Source: Bradyrhizobium ontarionense (GTDB taxonomy: Bacteria > Pseudomonadota > Alphaproteobacteria > Rhizobiales > Xanthobacteraceae). Taken from it: DNA of 64,000 nt. The stretch spans positions 7,183,001 to 7,247,000 of the forward strand of contig NZ_CP088156.1 in assembly GCF_021088345.1 (NCBI RefSeq). Direction: 5' to 3'. The notes under the pieces were generated by a model, which was given only the letters and a program-made list of their open reading frames with translations, made no database searches and was not told the DNA's origin. Positions 1 to 9,307 of this stretch are shown one piece after another (positions within the stretch are counted from its first letter, which is position 1; each line of letters opens with the position of its first letter). Made by a program: the position numbers and the translations under genes.

Positions 1-1
1 G

Positions 2-352
2 CTGCACGGGATTCGCACCGTCGATCCGCAACTCATTGAAATGGGCCGCGTCTATGGCATGACCGACAGCGAGCTGTTTCGGCGCGTGATCTTCCCCGGT
101 GCGCTGCCCTCGATCTTCGTCGGCCTGCGCTTCGCGCTCGGCATCATGTGGCTCACCCTGATTGTCGCCGAGACGATCGCGGCGTCCTCCGGCCTCGGCT
201 ACATGGCGATGCAGGCGCGCGAGTTCATGCAGATCGACGTCGTCGTCCTCTCCATCCTGATCTACGCCCTGCTGGGCAAGGTCGCCGACAGCGCCTCGCG
301 GGCGCTCGAGCGGCTGACGCTGTCCTGGCATCCGGCCTTCAGCAAACATTGA
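2..352 (+). CDS. ssuC: ABC transporter permease, sulfonate/nitrate/taurine type (C-terminal part)
   Basis: The reading frame is already open at base 2 and stops at 352, so only the last ~116 residues of an inner-membrane permease are present. The fragment carries the EAA-loop region for contact with the ATPase (around residues [15 protein letters not shown]) followed by hydrophobic helices and the ending HPAFSKH. This pattern is typical of BPD-transport permeases of the SsuC/TauC/NrtB group. The ATPase gene follows 10 bp downstream, so the two are one operon. A sulfonate substrate is inferred from the SsuB-like partner and the flavin reductase beyond it; nitrate, taurine or a pyrimidine precursor remain possible. 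Confidence 0.8.
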   Translation: MHGIRTVDPQLIEMGRVYGMTDSELFRRVIFPGALPSIFVGLRFALGIMWLTLIVAETIAASSGLGYMAMQAREFMQIDVVVLSILIYALLGKVADSASRALERLTLSWHPAFSKH

Positions 353-362
353 GGTCTGCCAA

Positions 363-1229
363 ATGCAGCAAGCTCTCCGAGTCCCCCTGTCCGACGTCGA
401 CGTGATCGACAGCGCCGAAATCATCGGGCATGCTGAGGCATTCCGTCATGCGAGGAAGCCAGGCGTGCCGCCGCAGCCGGCAAGACCCGAGGTGCGCGGC
501 CTGCCGCTCGTGATCCACGACCTCCACAAGTCGTTCGGTGACAACGAGGTGCTGCGCGGCATCGATCTGGAGATCCCGGCCGGTCAGTTCGTCGCGATCG
601 TCGGCCAGAGCGGCTGCGGCAAGAGCACGCTGCTGCGCCTGATCGCGGGCCTCGACAAGCCGACCTCCGGCACGATCAGCTTCGGCGAAGCGGCGGCGCG
701 GCCCGAGGATATCCGGGTGATGTTCCAGGAGCCGCGGCTGCTGCCATGGGCCCGGGTGCTGGCCAATGTCGAGGTCGGGCTCGGCCGCGAGCGCAAGGCT
801 GCCGGCGCGCATGAGCGTGCCAGGCGGGCGCTGGAGGAAGTGGGTCTCGCCGAGAAGCGCGACCAATGGCCGGCCGTGCTGTCCGGCGGCCAGAAGCAGC
901 GCGTCGCGCTGGCGCGTGCGCTGGTGAGCGGGCCGCGCCTGCTGGCCTTCGACGAGCCGCTCGGGGCGCTCGATGCGCTTACGCGAATCGCGATGCAGCG
1001 CCTGCTGGAGCGGGTCTGGGCCGATCAAACCTTCACCGCAATCCTGGTCACCCATGACGTGGCGGAAGCCGTCGCCCTGGCCGACCGCGTTCTGGTCATC
1101 GAAGATGGCCGGATCGCCGAGGATATCACGGTCGGTCTGGCGCGCCCGCGCGAGCGCGGCTCAGCCGATCTGGCGGCACTCGAAGGTTCGATCCTGCACC
1201 AGTTGCTTGGACCGGGCATGACGGGTTAG
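363..1229 (+). CDS. ssuB: ABC transporter ATP-binding protein, aliphatic sulfonate type
   Basis: This is a 288-residue cytoplasmic ATPase that would energise the adjacent permease. Walker [10 protein letters not shown] lies at residues 81-89, the signature LSGGQKQR at 173-180 and Walker B with LLAFDEP around 193-199; the H-loop histidine is in LVTHD. The ~48-residue N-terminal extension before the ABC domain is seen in SsuB-like proteins. ATG 363 lies 10 bp after the permease stop. The flavin reductase gene starts 16 bp downstream, which fits a pathway supplying reduced flavin for desulfonation. Family assignment is firm; the substrate is inferred. Confidence 0.85.
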   Translation: MQQALRVPLSDVDVIDSAEIIGHAEAFRHARKPGVPPQPARPEVRGLPLVIHDLHKSFGDNEVLRGIDLEIPAGQFVAIVGQSGCGKSTLLRLIAGLDKPTSGTISFGEAAARPEDIRVMFQEPRLLPWARVLANVEVGLGRERKAAGAHERARRALEEVGLAEKRDQWPAVLSGGQKQRVALARALVSGPRLLAFDEPLGALDALTRIAMQRLLERVWADQTFTAILVTHDVAEAVALADRVLVIEDGRIAEDITVGLARPRERGSADLAALEGSILHQLLGPGMTG

Positions 1230-1245
1230 GAGGGATATTAACGCA

Positions 1246-1827
1246 ATGAACTCCATCATCCGTCTCATGCCCGATGCCACGGCGCTCCAGCCCGATTTCC
1301 GCTCTGCGATGCGCCAACTGGTCGGCGGCGTCAGCGTCATCACCGTCGGGCGAGGCGATGAGATGACCGGCATGACCGTGAGCTCGCTATCCTCGCTCTC
1401 GGTCGACCCGCCCTCCGTGATCGTCAGCCTCAATCGCAACGCTTCGTCCTGGCCGATCCTGCAGCGGGAGCTGGTGTTCGGGGCCAGCCTGCTGGCCGCC
1501 GATCAGCTCGATGTCGCCGAACGGTTTGCAGGCAAGGGTGGCCTGCGCGGCGCCGAGCGGTTCGCGGGCGCCGATTGGCGCCGGCACGTTACCGGCGTGC
1601 CGCTGCTGGTCGGGGCGCTCGCCACGCTGGACTGCGAGGTCGAGGAGATCATCGAGCGGCATTCCCACGGCATCGTGATCGGCCGGGTGCTCAACGTCGA
1701 AGTGTCACCGCAGGCTGCTGCCCTGGCCTATTGGCATGGCAGCTATGTGCCGGTCGACCGTGCCGACGACATGGCCCGGCTTGCTGCATTGAGCGTTCCT
1801 GATCCGAGGCTCACGCCGAAGGGCTGA
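1246..1827 (+). CDS. flavin reductase-like (FMN-binding split-barrel) protein
   Basis: A 193-residue soluble protein of the flavin reductase family. The N-terminal pattern FRSAMRQLVGGVSVITV, followed by GMTVSSLSSLSVDPPSVIVSLN, is characteristic of the FMN-binding split barrel of NAD(P)H:flavin oxidoreductases that serve two-component monooxygenases. The length is normal for the family. It is the last gene of the ABC-transporter operon, so a role in supplying FMNH2 to an alkanesulfonate-type monooxygenase is plausible, but no monooxygenase gene is inside the window. Confidence 0.8.
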   Translation: MNSIIRLMPDATALQPDFRSAMRQLVGGVSVITVGRGDEMTGMTVSSLSSLSVDPPSVIVSLNRNASSWPILQRELVFGASLLAADQLDVAERFAGKGGLRGAERFAGADWRRHVTGVPLLVGALATLDCEVEEIIERHSHGIVIGRVLNVEVSPQAAALAYWHGSYVPVDRADDMARLAALSVPDPRLTPKG

Positions 1828-1922
1828 CCGCGGACATTCGTCCGCCGGGTGCCGGGTGGTGTCTCGGAGCCGGACACCGTAAAAGCGCCGTGGCCTTCTC
1901 GGCGTTGTTTACGGCGGAGCTG

Positions 1923-2078
1923 ATGAAACGGATCGGAACCTGGGCACTCTACGTGGTCGGCACGGCGGCGGTTCTCTATCTCGCGCTGTATGCCTATGCG
2001 CTTCTCACGCAGCGCGAGTTCACGCCGGGCGATCCCATCCACATCTTTCGCAATCCCGAAGCGCCGAACTATTCGTAG
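1923..2078 (+). CDS. small single-pass membrane protein, unknown function
   Basis: A 51-residue ORF starting at ATG 1923 with GGAG 4 bp upstream; a GTG start at 1890 would add 11 residues but lacks a clear ribosome binding site. One hydrophobic helix (about residues 6-26) is followed by a short polar tail containing REFTPGDPIHIF. I do not recognise a family. It converges on the next gene and overlaps its 3' end by 10 bp. Confidence 0.45.
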   Translation: MKRIGTWALYVVGTAAVLYLALYAYALLTQREFTPGDPIHIFRNPEAPNYS

Positions 2079-2536
2079 ATCGCGGCAGGCCTGGAGCCGG
2101 CCTTCGGCTGTTCTCGGACCCACGGATCGGGCGACTGATCACAATTCTGCAGCTGCATCCAGTCTTCCGTCAGAAACTGCACCCGGCACCGGTGCCAGAT
2201 CCTGGACTGTGCCTTGCCGTCCGGCGACGTCTCGAGCTCGGAAAATGAAAGGGTGGGCGGCCGCCACCGATAGCTGCGTTCGTTGTCCCACCCGTCGCAG
2301 CCGCTGCTGCCACACGCGACCGTTCGCGAGATCAGCTTTCCCTTGCGGGCGAAGCACCAGGTTCGCGAGCCCCATTCCTCGCCCGACGACGGCATCACCA
2401 GCGGTGCATGAGACGTCTGCTCCCAGCAGCCCCACAGCGCGGCTCGCGTGTCGGCCCTTGCTTCGGAAACGGCGAGCGGCACGCTCAGGATGAGCGCGCC
2501 GCCGATGAGAAGACGGGCGGCTGCACCGAACGTCAC
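2069..2536 (-). CDS. secreted protein of unknown function
   Basis: A 155-residue protein with a signal peptide (hydrophobic core about residues 8-23, cleavage near SEARA-DTR). The mature part has several cysteines (WGCWEQ, RTWCF, ACGSSGC, HRC, QNC) that could pair in the periplasm. GTG 2536 overlaps the stop of flbD in a GTGA junction, so it is probably the last gene of the flbD transcript. I do not recognise the family. Confidence 0.6.
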   Translation of the reverse strand: MTFGAAARLLIGGALILSVPLAVSEARADTRAALWGCWEQTSHAPLVMPSSGEEWGSRTWCFARKGKLISRTVACGSSGCDGWDNERSYRWRPPTLSFSELETSPDGKAQSRIWHRCRVQFLTEDWMQLQNCDQSPDPWVREQPKAGSRPAAIYE

Positions 2537-3912
2537 ACCGGACTCGGCATGCGCGGGGTGTCGCCGGCGCCGGGGGGCGTGATCGGCACGCCGCCATCGG
2601 CATATTCATTGAGCTTGTTGCGCAGCGTCCGGATCGAAATCCCCAGGATGTTGGCGGCGTGCGTCCGGTTGCCGAGACAATGCTTCAGGGTCTCGAGGAT
2701 CAGGTCGCGCTCGACGTCGGCGACGGTGCGGCCGACCAGCGCGCGCGTCACCTGTTCAGCCGCCATGGTTGCATGCGCTACTGCGGGCGGGGTCTTGCCG
2801 ATGTCGAGGCGGGCGCCGTCCGGCGTGATGATCGCGTCGGCACCGATCTCGTCGCCCTGCGCCATCAGCACCGCGCGATGCATCGTGTTCTCCAGCTCGC
2901 GGACGTTGCCCTGCCAGCGGTTGGTGGTGAGGATGCGCTTGGCCTCGGTGGAGATCGGGCGCAGCGGCACCGCGTTGGCCTCCGAATATTTGCGCGCGAA
3001 ATGCTGGGCGAGCTCAAGAATGTCGGCCGGGCGTTCGCGCAAGGGCGGAATCTTCAGGTTCACGACATTGAGCCGGAACAGGAGGTCCTCGCGGAACGTG
3101 CCCTCGCGCACCGCGTCGGCCAGGTTGCGGTTCGAGGTCGCGATGATCCGGATGTCGACCGGGACGGGCCGCGTGCCGCCGACGCGGTCGATCACGCGCT
3201 CCTGGATGGCGCGCAGCAGCTTGGACTGCAGCCTCACGTCCATTTCCGAGATTTCGTCGAGCAGCAGCGTGCCGCCATTGGCCTCCTCGAACTTGCCGAC
3301 GCGGCGGGCGATCGCACCCGTGAAGGCGCCCTTCTCATGACCGAACAGCTCTGATTCCAGGAGGTGCTCGGGGATTGCGGCGCAATTGATCGAGATGAAG
3401 GGTCGCTTCGCACGCGCCGAGCGGCTGTGGACGTAGCGCGCCAGCACCTCCTTGCCGGTGCCGGACTCGCCCGTGATCATCACCGAAGCGTCGGAGCCGG
3501 CGATCTGCTGCGCGAGCTTGATCACCTTCGCCATGGCCTCGTCGCGATAGACGAGGTCGCGGGCGTCGTTAGCCACCGCGGCGAGAACGGCCGCGATCAG
3601 TTCGGGATCCGGCGGCAGCGGGATGTATTCCTTGGCGCCGGCATGGATGGCGGCGACCGCGGCGCGGGCGTCGCTGGTGATGCCGCAGGCCACGATCGGA
3701 ACATGGATGTGCTCGGCGTCCAGCCGCATCACGAGGTCGCGGATGTCGAGGCCGACGTCGACCAGCAGGAGGTCGGCGCCCTTGCCGCCGCGCAGCACCC
3801 GCATCGCCTGCTCGTTGTCCTCGGCATGGGTGACGGTCGCCCCGTTGTCCATGGCGATCTTGGTGGCTGCGGTCAGCTGACCCTTCAGCGTTCCGACGAT
3901 GAGAAGCCGCAT
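2533..3912 (-). CDS. flbD: sigma-54-dependent flagellar regulator FlbD
   Basis: A 459-residue NtrC-type activator that drives sigma-54 transcription of later flagellar genes. A receiver-like domain (1-115) keeps D52 but lacks the usual acidic pair near the N-terminus (it begins MRLLIVGTLKGQ), as in FlbD proteins. The AAA+ domain has Walker A GESGTGKE at 148-155, the sigma-54 contact loop GAFTGA at 195-200 and Walker B GGTLLLDE at 213-220. A Fis-type helix-turn-helix lies near the C-terminus (THAANILGISIRTLRNKL). It sits downstream of fliN-fliH-fliG-fliF on the same strand. The sigma-54 promoter before fliK is a likely target. Confidence 0.9.
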   Translation of the reverse strand: MRLLIVGTLKGQLTAATKIAMDNGATVTHAEDNEQAMRVLRGGKGADLLLVDVGLDIRDLVMRLDAEHIHVPIVACGITSDARAAVAAIHAGAKEYIPLPPDPELIAAVLAAVANDARDLVYRDEAMAKVIKLAQQIAGSDASVMITGESGTGKEVLARYVHSRSARAKRPFISINCAAIPEHLLESELFGHEKGAFTGAIARRVGKFEEANGGTLLLDEISEMDVRLQSKLLRAIQERVIDRVGGTRPVPVDIRIIATSNRNLADAVREGTFREDLLFRLNVVNLKIPPLRERPADILELAQHFARKYSEANAVPLRPISTEAKRILTTNRWQGNVRELENTMHRAVLMAQGDEIGADAIITPDGARLDIGKTPPAVAHATMAAEQVTRALVGRTVADVERDLILETLKHCLGNRTHAANILGISIRTLRNKLNEYADGGVPITPPGAGDTPRMPSPV

Positions 3913-3967
3913 GTTCGTCTCCTATTCGGTCGCGCCGCTACCGAAGGGCGCGCGTGGGTCATTCATG

Positions 3968-4318
3968 TCAGTTGCGGTCGGACTTGATGATTTCCGTCAT
4001 CGTCACGCCGAGTTTGTCTTCGACCAGCACCACCTCGCCGCGTGCCACGAGACGGTTGTTGACGTAGATGTCGATGGCCTCGCCGACCTTGCGGTCGAGC
4101 TCGAGCACCGTTCCGGGCCCGAGCTTCAGCAGCTCGCCGACATCCATCTTGGAGCGGCCGAGCACGGCCGAGACCTGAACCGGCACGTCGAAGACGGCCT
4201 CCAGATCGGCGGCAATGCGCGCGGCATGATCGTCCTCGTTGTAGCCGACGTCACCGAGCGGCGGCGCGTCGGTGGCGTTGAGATCGGGCAGCGGGATCTG
4301 AGAATCGTTGTCGCTCAT
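3968..4318 (-). CDS. fliN: flagellar motor switch protein FliN
   Basis: FliN forms the outer part of the flagellar C-ring and acts with FliG and FliM in torque generation and switching. The C-terminal SpoA domain is clear (VPVQVSAVLGRSKM, then LELDRKVGEAIDIYVNNRLVARGEVV). I chose ATG 4318 (116 residues) because GGAG lies 8 nt upstream; ATG 4339 would add seven residues. It lies between fliH and flbD in the minus-strand flagellar operon. Confidence 0.9.
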   Translation of the reverse strand: MSDNDSQIPLPDLNATDAPPLGDVGYNEDDHAARIAADLEAVFDVPVQVSAVLGRSKMDVGELLKLGPGTVLELDRKVGEAIDIYVNNRLVARGEVVLVEDKLGVTMTEIIKSDRN

Positions 4319-4348
4319 AACTTGAACTCCGTCGGCCACATCGGTGGC

Positions 4349-4969
4349 CTAGTTCTTTCTGGACGCCATGTAGCGTCCGACCAGTTCGTTGATCTTGGTC
4401 TCGATCGCGGCGCGCTCCAGCACGACGCCGCCATCAGCCCATTCGATGCGGCAGTCGCCGGTCGCGATCTCGGGCTCCGCCAGGATCACGAGGCGCCCCT
4501 CGAAGCCGCTCTGCTTGGCGAGCTTCTCGATCTTCTCGCGCGCGAGCTCGTACAGGGAATCGTTGATGCGCAGAACGAGATGCGGAGTGGCCACCAGATG
4601 CGCGAAACAGTCGTGCACGAGGCCGGTGATCTCGCCGAGCGGCTCGGCGGCGACCAGCGCCGAGCACAGCTTGCGGGCGACGGCGATCGCGACATCCACC
4701 GCCTCGGTCTCCATCCGCGCCTCGATGCCGCAAAAGCGGGCGGAGATGCCCTGCAGCTGGATGTTGATCTGCTCCAGCGCGGCCGCGACGCGGCGGTCGG
4801 CTTCGACCTTGGCTTCGCGCTGCGCGGCCTCGTAGCCGTTGCGGTAGGCGACCGCTTCGGCGGCTGCGACGCTCTGCGCGATCTCCGCGGCGCTGGCCGC
4901 GCGTTCCCGCGTCTTCTTCTCGGGCGCGGAGAAGTCGGTATCGAACAGGAACTTCGCGGGTTGAGCCAT
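4349..4969 (-). CDS. fliH: flagellar assembly protein FliH
   Basis: FliH is the stator-like partner of the export ATPase FliI. The protein (206 residues) has an Ala/Glu-rich, probably coiled-coil N-terminal half and a conserved C-terminal domain with GEITGLVHDCFAHL and RIEWADGGVVLERAAIE. The start ATG 4969 overlaps the fliG stop as TGATG, indicating translational coupling. A TTG one codon upstream is also open. Sequence conservation of FliH is low, so the order fliF-fliG-fliH-fliN is the strongest support. Confidence 0.85.
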   Translation of the reverse strand: MAQPAKFLFDTDFSAPEKKTRERAASAAEIAQSVAAAEAVAYRNGYEAAQREAKVEADRRVAAALEQINIQLQGISARFCGIEARMETEAVDVAIAVARKLCSALVAAEPLGEITGLVHDCFAHLVATPHLVLRINDSLYELAREKIEKLAKQSGFEGRLVILAEPEIATGDCRIEWADGGVVLERAAIETKINELVGRYMASRKN

Positions 4970-6057
4970 CAATACACCAGTTCGTCGTCGGCGCGGTTCT
5001 TGCTGAGCATGATCTCGCCCTTGGCGGCGAGGTCCTTGGCGAGGTTGACGAGCAGGGCCTGGGCCTCATCGACATCCCTCAGGCGCACCGGCCCCATGGC
5101 GGCCATGTCGTCCTGCAGCATCTTGGCCGCGCGGGACGACATGTTGCCGAAGAAGAAGTTGCGCACCTCCTCGTTGGCGCTCTTGAGCGCCACGCCGAGC
5201 TTGTCCTTGTCGACGTTGCGCAGCAGCGTCTGGGCCGAGGCCGAGTCGAGCTTGATCAGGTCGTCGAAGGTGAACATCAGCGCCTTGATGCGCTCGGCCG
5301 CTTCGCGGTTCTCCTCCTCCAGCGAGGTGATGAAGCGGGTCTCGGTCTGGCGGTCGAAATTGTTGAAGATTTCGGCCATGACCTCGTGGGCGTCACGGCG
5401 CCGAGTCTGCGACAGGTTCGACATGAACTCCGTGCGCAGCGTCTGCTCGACGCGCTCGATGACCTCCTTCTGCACCGCCTCCATGCGCAGCATGCGGCCG
5501 ATGACGTCGAGCGCCATGTCCTCGGGCAGGATCGCGAGGACGCGCGCCGCATGCTCCGGCTTCAGCTTGGACAGCACGACCGCGATGGTCTGCGGATATT
5601 CGTTCTTGAGATAGTTCGCGAGCACCTCTTCCTGGACGTTGGAGAGCTTCTCCCACATGTTGCGGCCCGCGGGGCCCCTGATCTCGTCCATGATGCCGCT
5701 GACGCGTTCCGACGGCAGGTATTGCTGCAGCAGCCGCTCGGTGGCGTCGAAATTGCCCATCAGCGCGCCGGAGGCCGACATGCGCGAGACGAATTCGAGC
5801 ATCAGGTCCTCGACCACGTCGGCTTCGATCGTTCCGAGCGTCGACATGGCGAGCGACAATTCGCGCACCTCGTCGTCGTCGAGCTGCTGCCAGATCTTGC
5901 CGCCATACTGCTCGCCGAGGGCCAGCATCATCACGGCCGCTCGTTTCGGGCCGCTCAGGGGCTGGGTCTTCTCGCGTTGCGCCTGGCGGCTCGCAAGCGT
6001 CGCGATGACCGTGGAGATGTCGTTGGAGTTTGCGTTCTGCGTCTGCGGGAGCGACAT
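4969..6057 (-). CDS. fliG: flagellar motor switch protein FliG
   Basis: FliG (362 residues) links the MS ring to the C-ring and carries the charged torque helix that meets the stator. Recognisable elements are [20 protein letters not shown] in the N-terminal domain, the middle-domain signature [19 protein letters not shown], and the C-terminal domain with [20 protein letters not shown] and the charged stretch around [12 protein letters not shown]. The start at ATG 6057 gives the usual length. It lies 49 bp after fliF and is coupled to fliH. Confidence 0.93.
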   Translation of the reverse strand: MSLPQTQNANSNDISTVIATLASRQAQREKTQPLSGPKRAAVMMLALGEQYGGKIWQQLDDDEVRELSLAMSTLGTIEADVVEDLMLEFVSRMSASGALMGNFDATERLLQQYLPSERVSGIMDEIRGPAGRNMWEKLSNVQEEVLANYLKNEYPQTIAVVLSKLKPEHAARVLAILPEDMALDVIGRMLRMEAVQKEVIERVEQTLRTEFMSNLSQTRRRDAHEVMAEIFNNFDRQTETRFITSLEEENREAAERIKALMFTFDDLIKLDSASAQTLLRNVDKDKLGVALKSANEEVRNFFFGNMSSRAAKMLQDDMAAMGPVRLRDVDEAQALLVNLAKDLAAKGEIMLSKNRADDELVY

Positions 6058-6106
6058 GGCGATCTGCGTTCGATTCAGTTACGGCGGCTCAAAGGGAAGC
6101 GGTTCA

Positions 6107-7711
6107 TTACTGCTGTGGCTCGGCGAGCCACTGACGGATGATTGCGGCGGCTTCACCCGGGTTGCGATCGGCCAGCTCGCCCACGCGGTGGACGGACTGG
6201 GCGTGGACCTGGCCCTGGACCTGGGCGACGTCGATCAGGGTGGCGGTCTGCTGGGCATGGACGGCCTGTGCCTGCGCGGTTTCGTCGGTGAGCGCAGGGA
6301 CGGAGGCCCTCAGGGCCGCGGCGACCTCGTCGGAGGCGATGATCTTCTTCACCAGCGGCCGTACCACCATGAACACGACCACGATGCCGAGCAGCATCAT
6401 GACGGCGAGCTCGATGACGTACATCACGTCATCCTTGGTGAAGTGGAGCATGCCGAGGAAGCCGGTGGGCTCGTTGATCTGCGGCACGGCCGGCGCGTCG
6501 GCGAATTTCAGGTTGACCACCTCGACCTGGTCGCCGCGCTTCTGGTCGAAGCCGATCGCTGAGCGGACCAGCGTGGCGATGCGGTCGAGCTCGTCCTTGC
6601 TGCGCTCCTGGTAGACCAGTTCGCCCTTCTCGTTCTTGGAATAGGCGCCATCGACCAGCACCGCGACCGAGATGCGGTTGACCTTCCCGGCTTCGGTGAC
6701 TTCCGTCTTGGTGGTCCGGGAGATCTCGTAATTGTTGGTCTCTTCGGTCTTCTTGCTCTGGTCGCGCGGGGGCTGCGGCGGGGCGTTCTGCTGGTTGCCC
6801 GGCAGCTCGTTGTTGACCGTGACCTGTCCGTTGGTCTCGTTGGTGGCCGACTGCTCTTCGCGGGTCTGGCTCGAGCGCAGTACGCGTCCTTCCGGATCGA
6901 ACCGGTCGGAGGTCTGGGTGATGCGGTTGAAGTCGAAGTCGGCCGAGAGCTGGACCCGGGCGCGGCCCTGGCCGACCACGGAGGAAACGATGTCCTCGAC
7001 CTGCTTGCGCATCCGCTTCTCGAAGGCGGTGCGGCGCTCGTCGCCGACCGCCTGGTCGATATCGGAAACCGTTCCGTCCGCAAGCAGCTGGCCGGCCTCG
7101 TCGACGATCGAGACCCGCTGCGGCTTCAGGCCGTTGACGGCGGAGGCGACCAGATGGCGGATGGCGCGGATCTGCGCCGGCTCGAGCGCGCCGCGCACGC
7201 GCACGACGATCGAGGCCGACGGCTCCGGGGTCTCGCGCGAGAACAACGGCCGTTCGGGCAGCACGAGATGGACGCGCGCGGCCTGGACACGGTCGATGGC
7301 GCGGATGGTGCGGGCGAGTTCGCCCTCGAGCGCCCGCAGATGATTGATGTTCTGGACGAAGCTCGTGGTCCCCAGCGCGTCCGACTTGTCGAAGATCTCG
7401 TAGCCGACGCCGCCGCCCTTGGGCAGGCCGCCCTCGGCGAGCTTCATGCGCAGCCGGGTGACCTTGTCCTTCGGGACCAGGATCACGCTGCCTTCATTGC
7501 GCATCTCGAAGGGAATACCCTGGCGCTCCAGATCCTTGATGATGCTGGAGGAGTCGTCCAGGCCGAGGTCGGTGAACAGCGTCGTCATCTGCGGCGCCGT
7601 TACGCGCATGATGACGAAGCCGAAGAAGCCGATCAAAGCTGCCGTGACCGCGATCATGGCAGTGAGCCGCGCGGCACCCAAACCCTTCAGGAAGTCCAAG
7701 AGACCTTGCAA
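6107..7711 (-). CDS. fliF: flagellar MS-ring protein FliF
   Basis: FliF (534 residues) builds the membrane-embedded MS ring. An N-terminal transmembrane helix (about 17-38) precedes the ring-building motif regions (LGLDDSSSIIKDLERQGIPF; LARTIRAIDRVQAARVHLVL). A Gln/Pro/Asn-rich linker follows, and a second transmembrane helix lies around residues 430-450 (VIELAVMMLLGIVVVFMVV). The C-terminal tail for FliG binding ends AAAIIRQWLAEPQQ. It is the first gene of the minus-strand flagellar operon; the upstream gap contains a CtrA-like motif. Confidence 0.93.
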   Translation of the reverse strand: MQGLLDFLKGLGAARLTAMIAVTAALIGFFGFVIMRVTAPQMTTLFTDLGLDDSSSIIKDLERQGIPFEMRNEGSVILVPKDKVTRLRMKLAEGGLPKGGGVGYEIFDKSDALGTTSFVQNINHLRALEGELARTIRAIDRVQAARVHLVLPERPLFSRETPEPSASIVVRVRGALEPAQIRAIRHLVASAVNGLKPQRVSIVDEAGQLLADGTVSDIDQAVGDERRTAFEKRMRKQVEDIVSSVVGQGRARVQLSADFDFNRITQTSDRFDPEGRVLRSSQTREEQSATNETNGQVTVNNELPGNQQNAPPQPPRDQSKKTEETNNYEISRTTKTEVTEAGKVNRISVAVLVDGAYSKNEKGELVYQERSKDELDRIATLVRSAIGFDQKRGDQVEVVNLKFADAPAVPQINEPTGFLGMLHFTKDDVMYVIELAVMMLLGIVVVFMVVRPLVKKIIASDEVAAALRASVPALTDETAQAQAVHAQQTATLIDVAQVQGQVHAQSVHRVGELADRNPGEAAAIIRQWLAEPQQ

Positions 7712-7946
7712 GCAACTGCCCCACAGTTCGGCATTCGACAGGTGGCTGCTGGAAGGTGATTTGAGCTTCGCGGACCTTTACGGCCGATTGCAGAGAACGC
7801 GAAATTCAATCCGAACCTTCAGCCGACACCTGCATTCCAGGTGGTCGCTCTATCCCGACTGCCGCGCCCCGACCTCTCGGGAGAGGTTCACGGAATCTGA
7901 ATCGGACCACTGGGCAATTATTGCCTATGGGAAGGTTTCGATATGG

Positions 7947-7960
7947 TTAACGATGGTTAA
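7947..7960. promoter_or_regulatory. CtrA-like box upstream of fliF
   Basis: Two TTAA half-sites (7947-7950 and 7957-7960) are separated by 6 bp. The CtrA consensus is TTAA-N7-TTAA, so this is one base short of ideal. Its position about 240 bp before fliF and next to sciP, which encodes a CtrA partner, is suggestive. The 7712-8048 gap holds no other gene. Confidence 0.35.
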
Positions 7961-7988
7961 GACGTCCTAACAAAGTCTGGACATGCAA

Positions 7989-8019
7989 AAAATCGGCTTG
8001 GCGGGGCCAAGCCGATTTT
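7989..8019 (-). terminator. intrinsic terminator of sciP
   Basis: A perfect 14-bp stem (7989-8002 with 8006-8019) closes a GGG loop. On the minus strand the stem runs into six T residues (complement of 7987-7992), the classic Rho-independent form. It lies 30 bp after the sciP stop. Confidence 0.85.
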
Positions 8020-8048
8020 CAAGAAAATCCCGTCGTCTCGGAAACGCT

Positions 8049-8324
8049 TTATTGACGATATTGCTGGATTCGGGTGGTGCGCAGGCCGGCGAGACCGTGC
8101 TGGTCGATCGAGAACTGCCACGACAGGAATTCGTCGACGGTCAGGGTGTAGCGGCTGCACGCTTCTTCGAGGGACAGCAATCCGCCGCGAACCGCAGCGA
8201 CGACTTCGGCCTTGCGGCGAATGACCCACCTCTTGGTGCCTGGTGCAGGCAAATCCGCGATGGTGAGCGGGCTGCCGTCAGGCCCGATGACGTATTTCAC
8301 CCTCGGGCGATGGGGTTCTGTCAT
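8049..8324 (-). CDS. sciP: CtrA inhibitor SciP-like regulator (DUF1153)
   Basis: A 91-residue helix-turn-helix protein of the DUF1153/SciP family. In Caulobacter, SciP binds CtrA and limits CtrA-dependent transcription. Family features visible are the N-terminal VKYVIGPDGSPLTIADLP, the RWVIRRKAEVVAAVRGGLLSLEEAC recognition region and the ending LSWQFSIDQHGLAGLRTTRI. It lies alone between fliF and flgD with its own terminator, and a CtrA-like box is 58 bp upstream. Confidence 0.88.
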   Translation of the reverse strand: MTEPHRPRVKYVIGPDGSPLTIADLPAPGTKRWVIRRKAEVVAAVRGGLLSLEEACSRYTLTVDEFLSWQFSIDQHGLAGLRTTRIQQYRQ

Positions 8325-8381
8325 GGCGTACTCACAAACTCTTAACCACTGAACTCACGGTAAGACCCTACGCCGCCTCGC

Positions 8382-8396
8382 TTAAAATTTGCCTAA
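8382..8396. promoter_or_regulatory. CtrA-like box upstream of sciP
   Basis: TTAA (8382-8385), 7 bp, then CTAA (8393-8396) matches the CtrA consensus TTAA-N7-TTAA with one mismatch and correct spacing. It lies 58 bp upstream of the sciP start. The 8325-8596 gap contains no convincing gene. Confidence 0.4.
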
Positions 8397-8596
8397 GCAA
8401 AGGGCGCGAATTCGGGGCTCGGCGCAAACGCCGCCGCTCCGGGTGCCGCGAGGCCCCGGGAGCGTGATCGTGGTAAATGATTGGTTAAGAGTTTCCGCAG
8501 CTTACGCCGACGTGTCGCCGCCGCAGCTGAGCTTGATGCTCACGCTCAGCTGCAAGCGCATCTGCTGTCTCAAGAGCCGGTAGCGGCACGTGAGAG

Positions 8597-9295
8597 CTAG
8601 CCGACGATCCGCTGGATCTGGTTGACCGTGTAGGTCTGGCCGCCGACCGTCAGCAATGGCGGCTGCTGGGTCAGGTCGACCGAGGACACCGCGCCCTGGA
8701 TCTGGGTCTTGATCGCAACAGGACTGCCGTTGACGGCGTCGGTCGCCACCGTCGTGATCTTGTACTGTCCATCCGGCCATTGGGTGCCGTCATTGCCCTG
8801 GCCATTCCAGCCGTAGGTCTGGTTGTCACCGGCGTTGGCCGTATATTTGCCGGTGAAGACGGTCTGCCCGGCCTTGTTGATGATGTTGACCGTCAGATTG
8901 CAGTTCTTGGGGATGTTGAGGCCCCAGCTTGCCTTTCCACTGGTCAGGCTGGTCGTGTCGCCGGCGACGACCGCGGTCTTGCCGACGAAGGCCAGCGCCT
9001 GGGTCGCCTGTACCGACTGCTGCATCGTGAGCAGCGAAGCCAGCTGGTCGTTGGTCTTGAGCTGTTGCTCGACGCCGGCGAACTGCACGAGCTGCTGGGT
9101 GAACTGGTTGGTGTCCAGCGGATCAAGCGGGTTCTGGTTCTGCAGCTGCGTCGTCAGCAGCGTCAGGAAGGTCTGGAAGTTGCCCGCGATGGTCGAGCCC
9201 GTGTTCGAGCCCAGGCTGTTGTTGCCCGATGAAGAGTTCGAATTGGTCGTGCCCGAGACTGCCGGGCTTGCCGTGATTGCGTCGCCGATTGCCAT
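8597..9295 (-). CDS. flgD: flagellar hook assembly protein FlgD
   Basis: FlgD (232 residues) caps the growing hook and lets FlgE polymerise. The conserved block FQTFLTLLTTQLQNQNPLDP followed by FTQQLVQFAGVEQQL is the FlgD N-terminal signature. The C-terminal half carries the FLN/tudor-like region with GWNGQGNDGTQWPDGQYK. A Ser/Asn/Gly-rich segment lies at about residues 15-38. It is 12 bp downstream of fliK and probably uses the same sigma-54 promoter. Confidence 0.92.
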   Translation of the reverse strand: MAIGDAITASPAVSGTTNSNSSSGNNSLGSNTGSTIAGNFQTFLTLLTTQLQNQNPLDPLDTNQFTQQLVQFAGVEQQLKTNDQLASLLTMQQSVQATQALAFVGKTAVVAGDTTSLTSGKASWGLNIPKNCNLTVNIINKAGQTVFTGKYTANAGDNQTYGWNGQGNDGTQWPDGQYKITTVATDAVNGSPVAIKTQIQGAVSSVDLTQQPPLLTVGGQTYTVNQIQRIVG

Positions 9296-9307
9296 GGAAG
9301 CCTCCTG

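Noticed and set aside
3899..5614. 571-residue plus-strand ORF opposite fliN-fliH-fliG
   Set aside because: Antisense to three well-supported flagellar genes and rich in Arg/His/Asp shadow composition.
7712..7946. Sigma-54 promoter before fliF
   Set aside because: I looked for a -24/-12 pair on the minus strand and found none with acceptable spacing.
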